Assembly (NCBI RefSeq): GCF_003610995.1
Contig: NZ_CP032543.1
Location: forward strand, 5,084,001-5,148,000
DNA: 64,000 nucleotides
Reading direction: 5' to 3'
From: Streptomyces griseus subsp. griseus
Lineage (GTDB): Bacteria > Actinomycetota > Actinomycetes > Streptomycetales > Streptomycetaceae
Of this stretch, positions 54,921-62,689 are shown piece by piece (position 1 is the stretch's first letter; every line of letters begins with the position of its first letter). Position numbers and translations under genes: made by a program. The notes under the pieces are model-generated. The model was given only the letters and a program-made list of their open reading frames with translations. It was not told where the DNA came from and made no database searches.

Positions 54921-56327
54921 ATGTCCGTTGGTGAAGAGGTTCGCGACACGCAGGCGCCGCCGCAGCAGAGTCTGGGGACGGCAGCTGCGCGGAACCTCGC
55001 GACGACCACCAAATCCGCGCCGCAGATGCAGGAGATCACCTCACGGTGGCTGCTGAAGATGCTGCCGTGGGTGCAGGTACAGGGCGGTACGTACCGGGTG
55101 AACCGTCGGCTCAGCTATTCGGTCGGTGACGGCCGGGTGACGTTCGTCCAGACCGGGGACCGGGTGGCCGTGATCCCCGCCGAGCTGGGGGAGCTGCCCG
55201 CTCTGCGCAACTTCGGGGACGAGGAGGTCCTCACCGAGCTCGCCCGCAGGTGCGAGCAGCGGGATGTGGCCGCGGGGGAGGTGCTCGCCGCGCAGGGGGA
55301 CGCGGCGGACCGGGTCTTCCTGCTGGCCCACGGCAAGGTCGAGAAGATCGGCACCAGTCTCTACGGGGACGAGGCGGAGCTCGAAGTCCTCGCCGACGGC
55401 GCGTACTTCGGCGACCAGAGCCTCGTCGACGGCGACGCCGTCTGGGAGTACACGGCCCGGGCCGTGACCGCGTGCACGCTGCTGACGCTCAGCCGTGCGG
55501 ACGTGTTCAATCTGGCGGAGCGCGCGGAGCCGCTCCGCGCCCATCTCGCCGGTCTGCTCACGATCCCGCATCAGCGGACCAACAAGTACGGCGAGGCGGA
55601 GATCGACCTCTCCGCCGGCCATGTCGGCGAGGCCGTGGTCCCGCACACCTTCGTCGACTACGACGCCGCCCCCCGCGAGTACGAGCTGAGCGTCGCCCAG
55701 ACGGTGCTCAAGGTGCACAGCAGGGTCGCCGACCTCTACAACCAGCCGATGAACCAGACCGAGCAGCAGCTGCGGCTCACGGTCGAGGCGCTCCGCGAGC
55801 GCCAGGAGCACGAGCTGATCAACAACCGGGAGTTCGGCCTCCTCAACAACTGCGACTACGGCCAGCGGCTCCAGCCGCACGACGGGGCGCCCAGCCCCGA
55901 CGACATGGACGAGCTGCTCTCCCGCCGGCGCGGATCGAAGCTCTTCCTCGCCCACCCGCGCGCCATCGCCGCCTTCGGCCGCGAGTGCAACCGGCGCGGA
56001 CTGGTCCCGGAGAGCGTGGACATCGGCGGCCACCACGTGCCGGCCTGGCGCGGGGTGCCGATCTTCCCGTCCAACAAGATCCCGGTCACCGACGCCCGTA
56101 CGACCTCCATCATCTGCATGAGGACCGGCGAGGCCGAACAGGGCGTCATCGGCCTCCAGCAGACCGGCATCCCGGACGAGATCGAGCCGAGCCTCTCGGT
56201 CCGCTTCATGGGCATCGACGAGCAGGCGATCATCTCCTACCTGGTGACCGCGTACTACTCCGCCGCCATCCTGGTACCGGACGCCCTCGGCGTACTGGAG
56301 AACGTGGAGGTGAGCCGCTGGCGCTGA
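54921..56327 (+). CDS. Family 2B encapsulin nanocompartment shell protein (EshA-like)
   Basis: A 468-residue shell protein with an HK97 phage-capsid fold. Order: an N-arm (about 1-45), capsid segments with [16 protein letters not shown] and [15 protein letters not shown], an inserted cyclic-nucleotide-binding-like domain (about 95-215), then the rest of the capsid fold ([75 protein letters not shown] read in parts). The phosphate-binding cassette of the insert reads [16 protein letters not shown], lacking the classical Glu and Arg, so cAMP binding is doubtful. GAAAGGA precedes the ATG. The likely cargo gene follows. Confidence 0.9.
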   Translation: MSVGEEVRDTQAPPQQSLGTAAARNLATTTKSAPQMQEITSRWLLKMLPWVQVQGGTYRVNRRLSYSVGDGRVTFVQTGDRVAVIPAELGELPALRNFGDEEVLTELARRCEQRDVAAGEVLAAQGDAADRVFLLAHGKVEKIGTSLYGDEAELEVLADGAYFGDQSLVDGDAVWEYTARAVTACTLLTLSRADVFNLAERAEPLRAHLAGLLTIPHQRTNKYGEAEIDLSAGHVGEAVVPHTFVDYDAAPREYELSVAQTVLKVHSRVADLYNQPMNQTEQQLRLTVEALRERQEHELINNREFGLLNNCDYGQRLQPHDGAPSPDDMDELLSRRRGSKLFLAHPRAIAAFGRECNRRGLVPESVDIGGHHVPAWRGVPIFPSNKIPVTDARTTSIICMRTGEAEQGVIGLQQTGIPDEIEPSLSVRFMGIDEQAIISYLVTAYYSAAILVPDALGVLENVEVSRWR

Positions 56328-56337
56328 CCCCGTGTCA

Positions 56338-56379
56338 CCCCCGGCGGCCCGGTCGGCCGACACCGGCCGGGCCGCCGGG
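56338..56379 (+). terminator. Hairpin between the encapsulin and polyprenyl synthase genes
   Basis: A 14-bp perfect stem (56338-56351 with 56366-56379) starts 10 bp after the shell gene stop. It probably reduces read-through, so that shell exceeds cargo. Confidence 0.75.
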
Positions 56380-56413
56380 GCCCCGCCCCATCGCACCGCC
56401 CCAGGGAGTGACC

Positions 56414-57463
56414 GTGACCATGACCAGTACGGACGCAGCGACGGAAGGGCACGAGGCCGCGGCGCTGCTGGAGCGCACCCGTGCCATCGTGGACCCGCAT
56501 CTGCGGTCGGCCGTGGAATCGCTGCCCGGTGGCATACGCCGGATCGCGATGTACCACTTCGGCTGGGAGAACGCCGACGGAACACCTGCCGCCGGACAGG
56601 CGGGCAAGGCCATCCGGCCGGCCCTCGTGCTGGCCGCCGCCCGGGCGCTCGGCGGCGATCCGGAGAGCGCCGTGCGCGCCGCCGTCGCCGTGGAGCTGGC
56701 GCACAACTTCACCCTCCTCCATGACGACGTCATCGACGAGGACACCACCCGCAGACACCGGCCCACCGCCTGGGCCGTCTTCGGCGTCCCGGACGCGATC
56801 ATCACCGGCGACGCCATGCTGGCCCTCGCCCAGCGGCTGCTCGCCGAGGACACCCACCCCGCGGCGCAACGGGCCGGTGCCCGCCTCTCCTCCTGCGTCA
56901 TCGAGTTGTGCGCGGGCCAGCAGGCCGACTGCGCCTTCGAGGAGCGCGGCCCGGACGAGGTCACGCTGGACGAGTGCCTGACGATGGCGACCGCCAAGAC
57001 CGGTGCCCTGCTCGGCTGCGCCTGCGCGCTCGGCGCCCTCTACGCCGGGGCGGAGGACCGCGCGGTCCGCGCCATGGACGGCTTCGGGCGCGAGGCCGGC
57101 CTCTCCTTCCAGCTCATCGACGACCTGATCGGCATCTGGGGCGACCCGGCCCGCACCGGCAAGCCCGTCGGCGCCGACCTCGCCGCCCACAAGAAGTCGC
57201 TGCCCGTGGTCGCGGCCCTGACCTCCGGCACACCGGCCGCCGCCGAGCTCGCCGCGCTCTACGGCGGCCCCATGGCCACCCCCGCGGAGGTGGACCGGGC
57301 GGCCGACGCCGTGGACCGGGCCGGCGGCCGGGACTGGGCCCAGGTCTGCGCGGCCGACCGGATGGCCCGGGCGGTCCACCACCTCTCCCGGGCGGTCCCC
57401 GACCCCAACGGAGCCGGTGACCTGCTGGCCCTGGCCGAATTCGTCACCCGTCGCACCAGCTGA
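56414..57463 (+). CDS. Polyprenyl diphosphate synthase, probable encapsulin cargo
   Basis: A 349-residue all-helical trans-prenyltransferase. The first Asp-rich motif is LLHDDVIDEDTTRRHRPT (Asp104, Asp105, Asp108) and the second QLIDDLIGIWGD (Asp236, Asp237), so it should condense isopentenyl units; chain length is not readable. A Lys in GKAIRPALVLA is the substrate contact. The N-terminal extension is short (about 20 residues, Thr/Ala/Glu-rich). GTG 56414 has AGGGAG 5 bp upstream; ATG 56420 is possible. Family 2B shells with such enzymes are known in actinobacteria, so encapsulation is likely. Confidence 0.88.
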   Translation: MTMTSTDAATEGHEAAALLERTRAIVDPHLRSAVESLPGGIRRIAMYHFGWENADGTPAAGQAGKAIRPALVLAAARALGGDPESAVRAAVAVELAHNFTLLHDDVIDEDTTRRHRPTAWAVFGVPDAIITGDAMLALAQRLLAEDTHPAAQRAGARLSSCVIELCAGQQADCAFEERGPDEVTLDECLTMATAKTGALLGCACALGALYAGAEDRAVRAMDGFGREAGLSFQLIDDLIGIWGDPARTGKPVGADLAAHKKSLPVVAALTSGTPAAAELAALYGGPMATPAEVDRAADAVDRAGGRDWAQVCAADRMARAVHHLSRAVPDPNGAGDLLALAEFVTRRTS

Positions 57464-57563
57464 CCGGCCTCACCGGGCGGCACGAGCGCATCAACTCTAG
57501 TATTCCGGAGGTTGGTTGAGAGCAGAGCGCCGAGAGCGGCGGGCGAAGGGGTGGAAGCCGGTC

Positions 57564-58160
57564 ATGGGCATACGGATTCAGCGGGCGGGCCAGGACGACA
57601 GGGAGCTGGTCGTATCGGTCCTGGAGGAGGCCTTCCACCACGACCCGGTCAGCAGCTGGGTCTTCCCCGACGAGGCGCACCGGCGGGCGGTGCACGGCAA
57701 GTTCCTCGGCGTCTTCGCCGACATCACCCTCGCCGAAGGCCGTATCGACATCGCGGACGACGGCGCCGCGGTGGCCCTGTGGCTGCCGGTGCCCGCCGGG
57801 GCGCCCGAGGAGGAGGACCCCACGCCCGCCCTGATGCGGCAGACCGCCGACCCCGACAACGAGCGATGCGAGCTGGTCGGGAGGCTGACCGGGAAGGTGC
57901 ACCCGCACGACCGCGCCCACTCCTACCTGCTCATGGTCGGGGTCTCCCCGCAGCGCCAGGGCCAGGGCGTCGGGGCCGAGCTCATCCGGACGGAGCTGGA
58001 CCGCTGCGACCGCGACGGCGTCCCCGCCTATCTGGAGGCGAGCAGCGCCCGCAGCCGCACGCTCTACGAACGGCTCGGCTTCGGCTTCCTGGGAAGCGCC
58101 GTCGAACTGCCGGACGGCCCGTCGATGTGGCCCATGTGGCGTGAACCGCAAGCGGATTGA
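57564..58160 (+). CDS. GNAT-family N-acetyltransferase
   Basis: 198 residues with one GNAT domain: N-terminal IRIQRAGQDDRELVVSVLEEAF, the acetyl-CoA loop LLMVGVSPQRQGQGVGAELIR (the R-x-x-G-x-G/A motif as RQGQGVG) and C-terminal LYERLGFGFLG. ATG 57564 (MGIRIQRAG) fits the fold; TTG 57516 has a GGAGG-spaced site and would add 16 basic residues. It follows the polyprenyl synthase by 100 bp on the same strand and may be part of the encapsulin locus, but no functional link is evident. Confidence 0.85.
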   Translation: MGIRIQRAGQDDRELVVSVLEEAFHHDPVSSWVFPDEAHRRAVHGKFLGVFADITLAEGRIDIADDGAAVALWLPVPAGAPEEEDPTPALMRQTADPDNERCELVGRLTGKVHPHDRAHSYLLMVGVSPQRQGQGVGAELIRTELDRCDRDGVPAYLEASSARSRTLYERLGFGFLGSAVELPDGPSMWPMWREPQAD

Positions 58161-58249
58161 CCCCTCGGCCCGCCACCCCTGGCCGAGCCGCCCGCGGAGA
58201 GGGAGGGCGGCACGGGAACCGCACCGGGCAGGGGCTACAGTCCCTGCTC

Positions 58250-58960
58250 ATGACAGATGAGTCGTGGGCCGGCTGGTACCGGGACCGCAACGGTTCCGAT
58301 GCCGTCGTTCTCACCACGGACGGACAGCAGCTCCGGATCCGGATCAGAGGGGTCGACTTCGCGGGCGAGAGCTTCGACGACCTGGCACCGGTGTCCGGCA
58401 CACCTCCGGAGAGCGGCATGTTCGCCCTGGCGGACGGCGCGCTCACCGACTGCGTACTGGAGTGGGACCTCCCGCTGCCCGTCCTCGTCGACGGCGAACT
58501 GCGCCAGGCCACTCTCAGCTGCCTGCTCTCCCTGCGCCGGGCCGACCCGGACCTCTACCTCACCCTCCATCTGGACGGCGCGGCCTACGAATCCGCCCGG
58601 GCCGAGAGCGACTTCGCCGCCGCGCTGACGGCGATCCAGCGCATCCTCCCGGACGGCATCCGGCTCCAGACCTGCGTCGCCTGCGCCTTCTCCGACTACT
58701 TCCCGGCCCCCGGCCGCGCCCTCTCCGGCGGCCTCGCCTGCTTCCGGGGCGCCAAGGACGCCTACCGGGATGCGGAGGGCGAGGACGCGGTCCTGGACCT
58801 GTGGGACCGGCGTACCGAATTCGTCCAGGAGGTCTGGAGCTGCCAGGAGTTCGAGGCGCGCCCGGCCCGGGGCGCGGGGACCGGCCACCGGGGGGCCTTC
58901 CCCGTGGAGCCTCGGGAATCCGTGGCCCTGGAGGCTCTGGGGCCCCTCGAACCCGCCTGA
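58250..58960 (+). CDS. DUF6304-like protein of unknown function
   Basis: A 236-residue acidic soluble protein. Residues 1-60 form beta strands (WAGWYRDRNGSDAVVLTTDGQQLRIRIRGVDFAGESFDDL read in two parts); the middle has VLEWDLPLPVLVDGELRQATLSCLLSL and the C-terminal third has a Cys pair, TCVACAFSDYFP, and LACFRGAKDAYRD. I believe this is the family called DUF6304 in Streptomyces and some Bacillus. There is no membrane segment or catalytic motif. ATG 58250; it is followed by a strong terminator. Confidence 0.6.
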   Translation: MTDESWAGWYRDRNGSDAVVLTTDGQQLRIRIRGVDFAGESFDDLAPVSGTPPESGMFALADGALTDCVLEWDLPLPVLVDGELRQATLSCLLSLRRADPDLYLTLHLDGAAYESARAESDFAAALTAIQRILPDGIRLQTCVACAFSDYFPAPGRALSGGLACFRGAKDAYRDAEGEDAVLDLWDRRTEFVQEVWSCQEFEARPARGAGTGHRGAFPVEPRESVALEALGPLEPA

Positions 58961-58990
58961 CCGTCACGCCCTTCCTGACGGACGCCCACT

Positions 58991-59022
58991 CTGCCCCGTA
59001 CCGCAACTCCGGTACGGGGCAG
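58991..59022 (+). terminator. Terminator after the DUF6304-like gene
   Basis: A perfect 13-bp stem (58991-59003 with 59010-59022) and a CAACTC loop, 31 bp past the stop. Confidence 0.82.
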
Positions 59023-59069
59023 AGCCGTTCCCGGAACCTGAGTGCCGGTACCGCGTTGCCCTTCCTCTA

Positions 59070-59094
59070 GTTGTTCTACTAACATGCGAACAAC
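59070..59094. promoter_or_regulatory. Palindromic operator of the DUF1648-GntR operon
   Basis: GTTGTTC (59070-59076) and GAACAAC (59088-59094) are perfect inverted half sites 11 bp apart, just before the ribosome site GGAGG of the first gene. The region between them (TACTAACATGC) could contain the -10. It is a probable binding site for the GntR protein encoded two genes on. Confidence 0.65.
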
Positions 59095-59104
59095 GGAGGT
59101 TTCC

Positions 59105-60076
59105 ATGACACGCAAGAACCTTGTCCGCACCACACTCGCGGCCCTGCCCTTTGTCCTCGCATTCCTCGTCGACCTGATCCTCTTCCTGGTCCTCAAGGAC
59201 CGTCTTCCCACCCGTCTGGCCAGCCATTTCGACGCGTCCGGCGATGTGAACGGCCATGTCGACCGCACCACCTACCTCCTCGTCACCGCCCCGGTGCTGC
59301 CGGTGCTCGGCGCCCTGTGGGTGCTCGTGGTGGTCCGCGGAAAGGTCTACGGGCGCGCCCACCGCCTGCTCATCGGCGGCGGCTGGGCCGTGGCGGCCTT
59401 CCTCCAGTACGTGCTGGGCGCCACCCTGATCGTCAACCTGGACGCCCCCGACGGGGGTGCGGCCGACGGCTTCCCGATGTGGCACCTCGCCGTGGCCTTC
59501 GGTGCGGCCGCCCTCGCGGGCGGGGTCGGACTGCTGCTGGCCCGGCAGGTCCCGGCGCCGGAGGACCCGCGCGCCGGGAAGAACCCCGCCGACCGCGAGC
59601 GGATCGCGCTCGCCGACGGTGAGGTGGCCGGCTGGGCGCGCATCACCGGCTCCCGATGGCTGTCGCTCGGAACCCTGGCGCTGGTCGCCGCCGGGGCGGT
59701 GCTCGGGTACGCGGTCAACTGGCTCGCGGCCGCACCGCTGTTCCTTCTCGCCCTGCCGGCGGTCACCTTCTGCCGCCCCCAGGTCACCGTGGACCGGCGC
59801 GGCCTCACCGTCTCCGGTCTGCTGCCCTGGCCCCGGGTCCAGGTCCCGCTGGAGCGCATCGAGGCGGCGGACAGCCGGGAGGTCGACGCGATCGCGGAGT
59901 TCGGCGGCTGGGGCTACCGCGTCCGTCCCGGCCGTACCGGCTTCATCGTCCGCTCGGGCGAGGCCATCGTCGCCCGGCAGACGGGCGGACGGGAGTTCGC
60001 GGTCACCGTCGAGGACTCCGCGACCGGCGCCGCCCTTCTCAACACCCTTGTCGACCGGAACCGGGCGGGGCGCTGA
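59105..60076 (+). CDS. DUF1648-domain membrane protein
   Basis: A 323-residue membrane protein. The N-terminal DUF1648 domain has a helix (FVLAFLVDLILFLVL) followed by the signature LPTRLASHFDASGDVNGHVDR, in which HF-A-G is the conserved core. Further helices lie at about 65-85, 100-120, 140-160 and 200-235, and a C-terminal soluble beta domain follows (GLTVSGLLPWPRVQVPLERIEAA). ATG 59105 has GGAGG upstream. It is paired with a GntR gene 2 bp away; such pairs often respond to cell-envelope stress. Confidence 0.8.
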   Translation: MTRKNLVRTTLAALPFVLAFLVDLILFLVLKDRLPTRLASHFDASGDVNGHVDRTTYLLVTAPVLPVLGALWVLVVVRGKVYGRAHRLLIGGGWAVAAFLQYVLGATLIVNLDAPDGGAADGFPMWHLAVAFGAAALAGGVGLLLARQVPAPEDPRAGKNPADRERIALADGEVAGWARITGSRWLSLGTLALVAAGAVLGYAVNWLAAAPLFLLALPAVTFCRPQVTVDRRGLTVSGLLPWPRVQVPLERIEAADSREVDAIAEFGGWGYRVRPGRTGFIVRSGEAIVARQTGGREFAVTVEDSATGAALLNTLVDRNRAGR

Positions 60077-60078
60077 CC

Positions 60079-60435
60079 ATGCTCTTCCGGGTCGACCCCA
60101 CCTCCACCGTGCCGCTCGGCGACCAGATCGCGGCCTCGGTGCGCCGCGCGGTCGCCGACTCGACGGTGACCCCGGGCGAGCGGCTCCCCGCCGCCCGGGT
60201 GCTCGCCGACTCCCTCGGGGTGAACGTCCACACGGTGCTCCGCGGCTACCAGCGGCTGCGCGAGGAGGGGCTGATCGAGCTGCGCCGGGGCCGAGGCGCC
60301 GTGGTCACCGCGGCCGCCTCCCCCCGCCGGGCCCAGCTGCTGGAGCGCGTCCGCGAAGTGGTCGCGGACTCCAGGGAACTGGGCATGACCGAGGAGGAAT
60401 TGCTGACGCTGGTCCGCGCCGAACTGGGCACCTGA
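60079..60435 (+). CDS. GntR-family regulator, YtrA subfamily
   Basis: 118 residues: a winged helix (LGDQIAASVRRAVADSTVTPGERLPAARVLADSLGVNVHTVLRGYQRLREEGLIELRRGRGAVV read in sections) and a short C-terminal dimerisation helix pair (ERVREVVADSRELGMTEEELLTLV), the YtrA layout with no ligand domain. Such regulators repress adjacent membrane-protein genes. It is the second gene of the operon with the DUF1648 protein (2-bp gap), and the palindrome before the operon is the probable autoregulatory site. Confidence 0.87.
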   Translation: MLFRVDPTSTVPLGDQIAASVRRAVADSTVTPGERLPAARVLADSLGVNVHTVLRGYQRLREEGLIELRRGRGAVVTAAASPRRAQLLERVREVVADSRELGMTEEELLTLVRAELGT

Positions 60436-60474
60436 CGCCGCAGCCACCGGCGTACGAGAACAGTTCATCCACCA

Positions 60475-60541
60475 TGGCGTACGGCAGCGGCGCACCGCCG
60501 TGGCGTGCGGCAGCGGCGCACCGCCGTGCCGTACGACAGCG
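60475..60541. repeat. 26-bp tandem repeat, 2.6 copies
   Basis: Units at 60475-60500 and 60501-60526 differ at one or two positions; a partial third runs to about 60541. The repeat lies between the convergent GntR and snapalysin genes and does not form a clear coding frame. Confidence 0.75.
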
Positions 60542-60577
60542 CTCCGGAAACAGTGCGCAGCAGACGGCGCACACCAC

Positions 60578-60609
60578 AGAGGGCCGTTCCGCGTCCGGAA
60601 CGGCCCTCT
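60578..60609 (-). terminator. Terminator of the snapalysin gene
   Basis: A perfect 14-bp stem (60578-60591 with 60596-60609) and a CGTC loop, 20 bp past the stop of the minus-strand gene. Confidence 0.85.
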
Positions 60610-60628
60610 CCTCATGCGGCGCCCGGGG

Positions 60629-61288
60629 TCAGGAGGCGGTGCCGGCCAGTGCGGCGGCGAAGCCGTTCTGCCAGAGCTGGTTCACCCGCGCCCGCTCGTT
60701 GGCGTCCGGCTGGGCGTTGGTGCAGGACGGGCCGGGGCCACCGCCGGACATCAGCTGGCTGCACGGACCGGAGTAGGTGTCCGGCAGGCCGAGCACGTGC
60801 CCGGTCTCGTGCGTGGTGACGCGGGTCGAGTTGTACTGCTGGTTCTGCCGGTAGTCCAGGAAGATGAAGCCCCGGCCGTGGCCGTTGGTCGAGGCGTACG
60901 AACCCCGCGAGTCGTTGCCCTCGCGGTAGGTGAAGTCGGCGTTGGAGCCTTCCTGGAGCCGGACGTTGGAGACCGAGCTGTTCCAGATCCGCGTGCTGTT
61001 GGCTATCTGGGTGCGGAAGCTCGGCGCGGAGGCCGTGCTGTAGGTGACGGTGACGGCCTGGGTGCCCGCCGGACTGGCGGCGCGCTTCTCGGCGACGGAC
61101 TTCATCACCGCGTCGAAGAAGGCCTTGTTCGCGGCGGCGTTCTCGGCCGACCCGGTGTACGCGGCGATGGTGGAAGGGGTGGAGACCGCAGGGGCAGGAG
61201 CGGCGGAGACCGCGGGAGCCGTGCCGAGCGCGGCGACGAGGCCGAGACCGGCGATGGCGGAGGCGATGGCGGTCCTGAGGTGTCTCAT
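60629..61288 (-). CDS. snpA: Snapalysin-type secreted zinc protease (M7 family)
   Basis: A 219-residue small neutral protease. Signal peptide at about residues 1-29 ([20 protein letters not shown]), a propeptide, then the catalytic domain with [11 protein letters not shown] (His160, Glu161, His164, Asp170), the M7 zinc motif in which Asp replaces the usual third His. Cys residues in [17 protein letters not shown] form the single disulfide. GGAGA precedes the ATG. A LysR gene is divergent, as for snpA/snpR in S. lividans, so it is probably activated by that regulator. Confidence 0.93.
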   Translation of the reverse strand: MRHLRTAIASAIAGLGLVAALGTAPAVSAAPAPAVSTPSTIAAYTGSAENAAANKAFFDAVMKSVAEKRAASPAGTQAVTVTYSTASAPSFRTQIANSTRIWNSSVSNVRLQEGSNADFTYREGNDSRGSYASTNGHGRGFIFLDYRQNQQYNSTRVTTHETGHVLGLPDTYSGPCSQLMSGGGPGPSCTNAQPDANERARVNQLWQNGFAAALAGTAS

Positions 61289-61573
61289 GGGGGATATCTC
61301 CTACTGTCCGGTGAACCCGCGCCGTGGGGGTTGTCCGCTGAACGGACGGGGCGCGGGGCGGTACGGGGAGAGTGTGGGGGAGCGGACGGCCGCCGGGGAT
61401 GATGCCAACCGGCGATAGCGCGGCCCTATCCCCGCGCCCACCACCCGCCCGGCCGGGGAGGGCAACCCTGTCATCGCGGTATGACGCCCTGCCCAACACC
61501 CGCTGAATTAACGCCCTTTGGTGGGGTTGAGTCCGCTGGTGCAGTGGGCACGACCGGTCGTAGTCTCCGCTCC
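61289..61573. other. 285-bp divergent control region of snpA and its LysR gene
   Basis: No gene. It should hold both promoters and a LysR site of the T-n11-A type; I could not single out one with confidence. Confidence 0.5.
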
Positions 61574-62527
61574 ATGGAGCTTGAGGTGAGACACCTCAGG
61601 GCGCTGTGCGCCATCGCCGACGCGGGCAGTCTGCACCAGGCCGCCCGCCGTCTCGGCGTGAGCCAGCCCTCCCTGACCACCCAGTTGCGGCGGATCGAGA
61701 ACTCACTGGGCGCCGAGCTGTTCCGCCGCGATCGCACGGGCTGCCGCCCGACCCCCCTGGGCCGGGCCGTCCTCAGCCGGGCCCGGCCGCTGGTCGACGG
61801 GATGAGCGCCCTGGTCAGCCACGCCCTGGCGGAGGCCGACGCCACCCGGTCCCGGGGGCCCCGGCTGCGGATCGGCTCCACCGCGAGCCGGGTCGTGGGG
61901 AGTTGGCTGCGCAGGCTGCGGGTCGCCCTGCCCGGTACGGAGATCTCCCTGCGGGTCGACGTCTCGGCCCACGCCCTCCTGGGCTCGGTGGAGGCGGGCC
62001 GGCTGGACGTCGCCTTCGTGCACGAGGTGGAGGGGAGCCCGCTGACGCTGCCCGGCGGCCTGGTCCAGCGCGTACTCGTCGACCGGGAACCGCAGTTCAT
62101 CTCCCTGTCCCGGGACCACCCGGCCGCCCGCCGCCGGGTGGTGGAGCTCGGGGAGCTGGCCGGCGACCGGTGGATGGTCGATCCGACGGTGGACGGCGAG
62201 TGGGACGGGGTGCGCCGTGTGCTGGGTGCCGCCGGGATCGACCCGCCGGTCCTGCACGGGGACTACCTCACCGCCGCCTCCCTCGTCGTGCTCGGCGAGG
62301 CCGTCGCGCCCTGCCAGCCCACCTCGGGGCCGCGCGACGACATGGCGATCCGTCCGCTGCGCGACGACCCGCTGGCCGTCCGGCTGCTCCTGGTCTCCCG
62401 GCCGGAGACGGACATCTCGGTGGCGTACGCGGAGCTGGAGGCGGCGTACCGGGAGGCGGCCCGGCGCTCCAGCGGCTACTACGAATGGCTCCTGCGCCAC
62501 CGCAGCCCACTGGCCCGCACGCCGTGA
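61574..62527 (+). CDS. LysR-family regulator, probable activator of snapalysin
   Basis: 317 residues. The N-terminal helix-turn-helix (1-60) reads LRALCAIADAGSLHQAARRLGVSQPSLTTQLRRIE; the C-terminal effector domain includes GSTASRVVGSWLRRLRVALPG and RPLRDDPLAVRLLLVSRP. The ATG at 61574 has no strong ribosome site. Its position, divergent from snpA, repeats the S. lividans snpR arrangement, in which the regulator activates protease expression; the symbol is withheld because the link is positional. Confidence 0.87.
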   Translation: MELEVRHLRALCAIADAGSLHQAARRLGVSQPSLTTQLRRIENSLGAELFRRDRTGCRPTPLGRAVLSRARPLVDGMSALVSHALAEADATRSRGPRLRIGSTASRVVGSWLRRLRVALPGTEISLRVDVSAHALLGSVEAGRLDVAFVHEVEGSPLTLPGGLVQRVLVDREPQFISLSRDHPAARRRVVELGELAGDRWMVDPTVDGEWDGVRRVLGAAGIDPPVLHGDYLTAASLVVLGEAVAPCQPTSGPRDDMAIRPLRDDPLAVRLLLVSRPETDISVAYAELEAAYREAARRSSGYYEWLLRHRSPLARTP

Positions 62528-62541
62528 GGACTTGAGGGCCC

Positions 62542-62587
62542 TGAGCCCATGAGCTCTGAGACCGTGAGCCCGTGAGCTCTGAGTCCT
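62542..62587. repeat. 23-bp tandem repeat, two copies
   Basis: Units at 62542-62564 and 62565-62587 (TGAGCCCrTGAGCTCTGAG) differ at three positions. They lie between the LysR and epimerase genes and include several GAGCTC-type palindromes. Confidence 0.7.
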
Positions 62588-62689
62588 TGAACCCCGGAAG
62601 TCCGAGGACCTGAGACCCGGGGGAGCTCCCCGTTCTGCTGACAGCGTGCGGGTGTTCCCCGGAGCGGCCCGGGCGGGCACGCTCGGTAC

